Positions 60,616 to 64,000 of a DNA stretch of 64,000 nt are shown here, one piece after another (within the stretch, counting starts at the first letter, position 1; each line of letters starts with the position of its first letter). The notes under the pieces were generated by a model, which was not told where the DNA came from, ran no database searches, and saw only the letters and a program-made list of their open reading frames with translations. The translations under genes were made by a program, and so were the position numbers. The stretch comes from Lanius collurio (lineage: Eukaryota; Chordata; Aves; Passeriformes; Laniidae), in assembly GCA_020086605.1 (NCBI GenBank), contig JACBWW010000050.1, forward strand, positions 3,450,165 to 3,514,164, in the 5' to 3' direction.

Positions 60616-63600
60616 GGGCAGTGAGCCCTGGGGGCCAGCAGCAAAGGGGAGTGGTGGTCACGCTGTGCCTCTGCTGGCCACACTGCCCACTGCTGGAGCT
60701 TGTTCTCCTCGGGCTTCTCAAAGAGGCATCAGAGCTGCATTTAGGAAATTCACTGTCCATCCTGGCGACTGCACACACCCAGGAGCAGCTCAGTTAATGG
60801 CAGAACTTAAAGCCATCAGAGGCTTTTGCAAGTCGAGTGAGCCTTTGAGCCTTTTCACTGCGTGCCAAAGTAATTTCTAGCTAATCTGCTACACAGATTT
60901 AACCCATCCTGTTCTACACCCCCTAACAACTTTATTCTAAAAGCCAGAAAGCATTTTACTTTCTAATGAGCCAGCAAATGAATAAAAAGCATCTCTCTTT
61001 GTGTAATGTACTCACAAGCAACTCTCTCGTGGTTGTGATTTTTCAGCACTGCGAGGCTGAAGTGAGATCTGGGTAATGTTCTACATCACTGTTTAAGAGC
61101 AATTCAATCATCTTTGTTCTGGATTAAGTCTTGCTCCCGATTAAATTTAACAGAGCAATGAATAGGAAATCCATGACTCAGGAAGTAGGCAGATTTTATC
61201 TTTAAACCCAATTCACAAGTAAAATCATCTCTCTTACAATAGATAATTCTGCTACTGTTCAAGTTATTTTCACACAGTGGCTATAAAAAATTATCTCTAG
61301 GTATCTCAAATGGAAATGACTGTTTTTAATGCTCCCTGTCACTCTGAATGCATGCTAAGACTAACAATACTGCATCAAAAAGAAGAGCTCAACAATCAAG
61401 AAATCCATTAAGCTACCAATGGCACTAATAAAAAAAAAAAAGAAGTTGAAAAAGATTCAAGTATATAAAGAAAAGAATTACCCATTGGGATTACAGGAGT
61501 GAACAAAACCCCTTGTGTTGCACCACAGTACCTCTGATTTTCTAATACCCTTCCAGTGACATAAATATTAGAATACAAACCCCACCTTTGCTGACAAAGG
61601 GTGAGGGAAGACAAACACTTCTGGCATTTGATTTTTCTTTTTTTTGCTAATCTGCTTCAGCCTCCCTTGATTTTAGATATTCTTTCTGAAGAGATGCTGC
61701 TGTTGACTCATTCCTCAATAGACACCACAGAGCTGCAGCACGTGGCTGGCACTCTCTGCTTTTCTCAGAGTCTGATGGTGCTTAAAATGTTTCAGAGCAG
61801 AGACAGTGAGAAATACAGGACAAAATACAGGGGATATAAAAAAATAAAAATTACTGTCCTCTGTCAGGACTACACAACTTGTTTCTTGTCACAGCAAACC
61901 TTCATGTACTGTTACAAACAGCAGCAGAAAAGCTCTCACAAAGAGGTCATTATCATGTCCTGCCCTACCTACATCATCCAAAGAAGAGATTTAGGACTGT
62001 ATAATGAAATGGCCTCCAAAATAAAAAAAGCCCCCCCCACAGCACATGCACAGTTTGTGTTTGTGAGGATAAAGAGAGGCAGAGACACTGGTGTTTGGTG
62101 TCACATTCATTACTTCATTAACTTTGATGTGTGATGAGCTAGGCTCAAATTCCGCATTCATGCGTTATCTGAAATCAATACAGAAGCCCCAGCCTGACTG
62201 AAAGTACATCATAAACCTACCTCACATCTGTCTGCAAAGGAAAACAGCAGAAACTGCAAAAACCTGGGCAAAAATGAAGTTTTCTTAGCTCCTCATCTCC
62301 AGATGAGGTAAGTCCAGAATGGATAAGTCATAGGTTCACAACAAATAGCAAAATCCAAAAATTTAGTGGTGGGCTTAGGAGACTGTCCTTGTCCCTGCTG
62401 CCATGCTCAGACATCTGTGCTGCTGAGGGGAACCCAAGGAGCACTATGGCAGGAAGAGGAGGGGTGGCTGCAGAGGGTCCCAGGAGGCATGGAGAGGGTC
62501 TGAGTTCACACCCAGGACACGCTGGGAGAGCCGTGGCCAAGCTGCCTCCCTTCCCCCTGAAACAGCACATCCAGCCAACATCTATCTGAAAGAAACCCCC
62601 AAAGCAGCATTTTTCTTAAAAAAAAAACTTCTAAGACTCAGAGGGATTTTTCTTTGCTTACTTTTGGAAAGCTAAATATACACATTCTGAAGTTTTGAAA
62701 CAAAGACAACTCCCAAGCTCCCAATGCTGGCTGCTGCCTGCTATAACACCAGAGGAAAAGTTTCATAAGCTGCTAACTCCCATTCTACTTCCAATTTCCC
62801 AACAATCATGTGGGTTTTTTTTCATGCACCTCCCAACAATTTAAATTTCTTCTGTTGCATTATCAAGCAAAGCATGAACCTGGGAGAAACAGAAAGCCAG
62901 CACTGAGCTGAATCCTTTTGTATTAAACAAGGACATTTGTATTTCACTTTCAGGTAGTTTTCTCTCTTTTTTTTTTTTTGTTACTTCTGCTGGCCCAAAT
63001 TTCTCTTTTCAAATGCTGTGCAAGTTGTGAAGCAAGACATGCAGAGAACCATTAACTTATTTTAATCAAGCATATTTCATTCTAAACCAGTCAAGATATC
63101 TCCCAAATACACACTCCCCAAACTAGAGCAGCTTGCTGTTATTTAGGAAGAAACTTAGCCAGAGCAATCTGCTTTGTAGAAGGTCTTTCTTGGAAGAAAA
63201 AAGGCAAGGAGGTCTCAAAATGATCAGCCCAGAAACTAGAAAGAAAGAATCATGAGTGCCTGATTAACACAAGGATTCTTGGCTGGTGATGCCAAGCCTC
63301 TGCCAGCGTGGGTAGCGAGGAGGGACCCAACTTCTCCTCCTCTTACTGCAGTTAATTTATGTTTTATCTGCAGATGACAGGTAAAAGGAACTTTTCTTTG
63401 GTTTTTTTTATTGGATCAGACTTTATTTATTTATTGGATCAATCTTTCTTCCCAGTTGCTTACCTTCCCTCCAGTATCTCTGGTTATTATAAATACGTGG
63501 GAGAAACAATGCTCTGCCTCATCTGCAGCTCCTCAGGCTGCCCCGGGTTATACCTCTCTGCTTAACTTAATATTCACTTCAGACATACAACAGTAAAACT

Positions 63601-64000
63601 AAAAAAGCCAGTACTGCACCAAACAGCTCACTTCTCTCTGGATAAGCATTTTAGAAGTGATTCTGACATACAATACCATAAGAGACATTCTTATTTAAAG
63701 CAGCACTTCCCTCACAGAATTCAAAACACCTCGTGCGAGGGTGAGCTCCCGTCAGCTGCACAACCCCAAATTTAACAGTGCCATTTCTGTCAAAGAGGCA
63801 CTCATTACATTACTAAACATAACTTTCCTGTCATACTGGCTTTCTTTTCCTTAGAAAAGACTGATTATTATAATCCTGTGTGTAACCTATATAAAACAAT
63901 TACATCTCCTAATTACATATCACGGAGTTTCAATTCAGACACAAGATTGCCTTCAAAGAAGCAACCATTTTCACTCTGTGCACATACCTAGCTCATCAAG

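Larger units (their letters stand above)
43496..64000 (-). other. COP1: COP1 intron, open at the right edge (>20.5 kb)
   Basis: Starting from the acceptor next to the 45-nt exon, I read both strands to the window edge for the next upstream COP1 exon (the segment from FDTVKSVLDKD to CWRALPDG) and did not find it. This stretch is therefore best explained as one intron of at least 20.5 kb. It is AT-richer than the left half. It contains MIR-type SINE remnants, one CR1 tail, two LTRs of opposite orientation and a 0.7-kb repeat-like block. The remaining open frames are short and unremarkable. A diverged or very short exon missed by eye is possible. Confidence 0.7.

Noticed and set aside
43496..64000. 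scaRNA gene (SCARNA3) in the COP1 intron
   Set aside because: I recall that human COP1 hosts this H/ACA RNA near its 3' end, but I could not find a convincing two-hairpin H/ACA pattern by eye. An Infernal search would be decisive.
1..64000. CRISPR arrays, operons, tRNA or rRNA genes
   Set aside because: The sequence is vertebrate nuclear DNA. No regularly spaced repeat-spacer pattern, cloverleaf with A/B boxes or rRNA core was noticed.

Overview
This window is vertebrate nuclear DNA and almost certainly avian, most likely a songbird. Three things point there: CR1-type LINE 3' fragments with the usual bird ending (around 7.0, 28.4 and 51.8 kb), several solo retroviral LTRs of bird type, and a sharp split between a GC-rich, CpG-containing left half and an AT-richer right half. 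Nothing looks prokaryotic, and none of the long open frames looks like a whole gene.

The one gene I can identify is the 3' end of COP1 (RFWD2), an E3 ubiquitin ligase, on the minus strand. Two very small coding exons are visible. A 45-nt exon at 43,451-43,495 encodes ESNVLIAANSQGTIK. The terminal exon holds 18 coding nt at 41,588-41,605 (VLELV-stop), followed by a short 3' UTR with two close poly(A) signals near 41.30 kb. Both exons have good splice sites and join in frame to give the known COP1 C-terminus. Everything from 43.5 kb to the right edge appears to be one COP1 intron, because I found no further COP1 exon there. That intron holds ancient MIR-type SINE remnants, a CR1 tail, two LTRs (one antisense, one sense to COP1) and a 0.7-kb block that looks like a dispersed repeat.

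Left of COP1 is intergenic DNA. It contains a solo LTR with a 5-bp target duplication (33,337-34,032), CR1 fragments and a strong CpG island (about 26.95-28.1 kb). The island carries a 20-bp tandem repeat with CRE half-sites, GGAGC-rich and CCGGG arrays, and a consensus minus-strand splice donor. In human the next gene beyond the COP1 3' end is TNR, transcribed the same way, so the island may be a TNR-side promoter. This is inference only; no TNR coding exon is present.

The leftmost 26 kb has no recognisable exon. It has many short AT-rich, TAAT-rich blocks set in GC-rich DNA, which look like conserved non-coding elements. It also has a 200-bp heptamer minisatellite at 21.2 kb, a 40-bp duplication with kB/STAT-like sites at 11.1 kb, a cluster of CCATTA motifs at 6.15-6.31 kb and an LTR at 9.7 kb that is a sister of the one at 46.2 kb.
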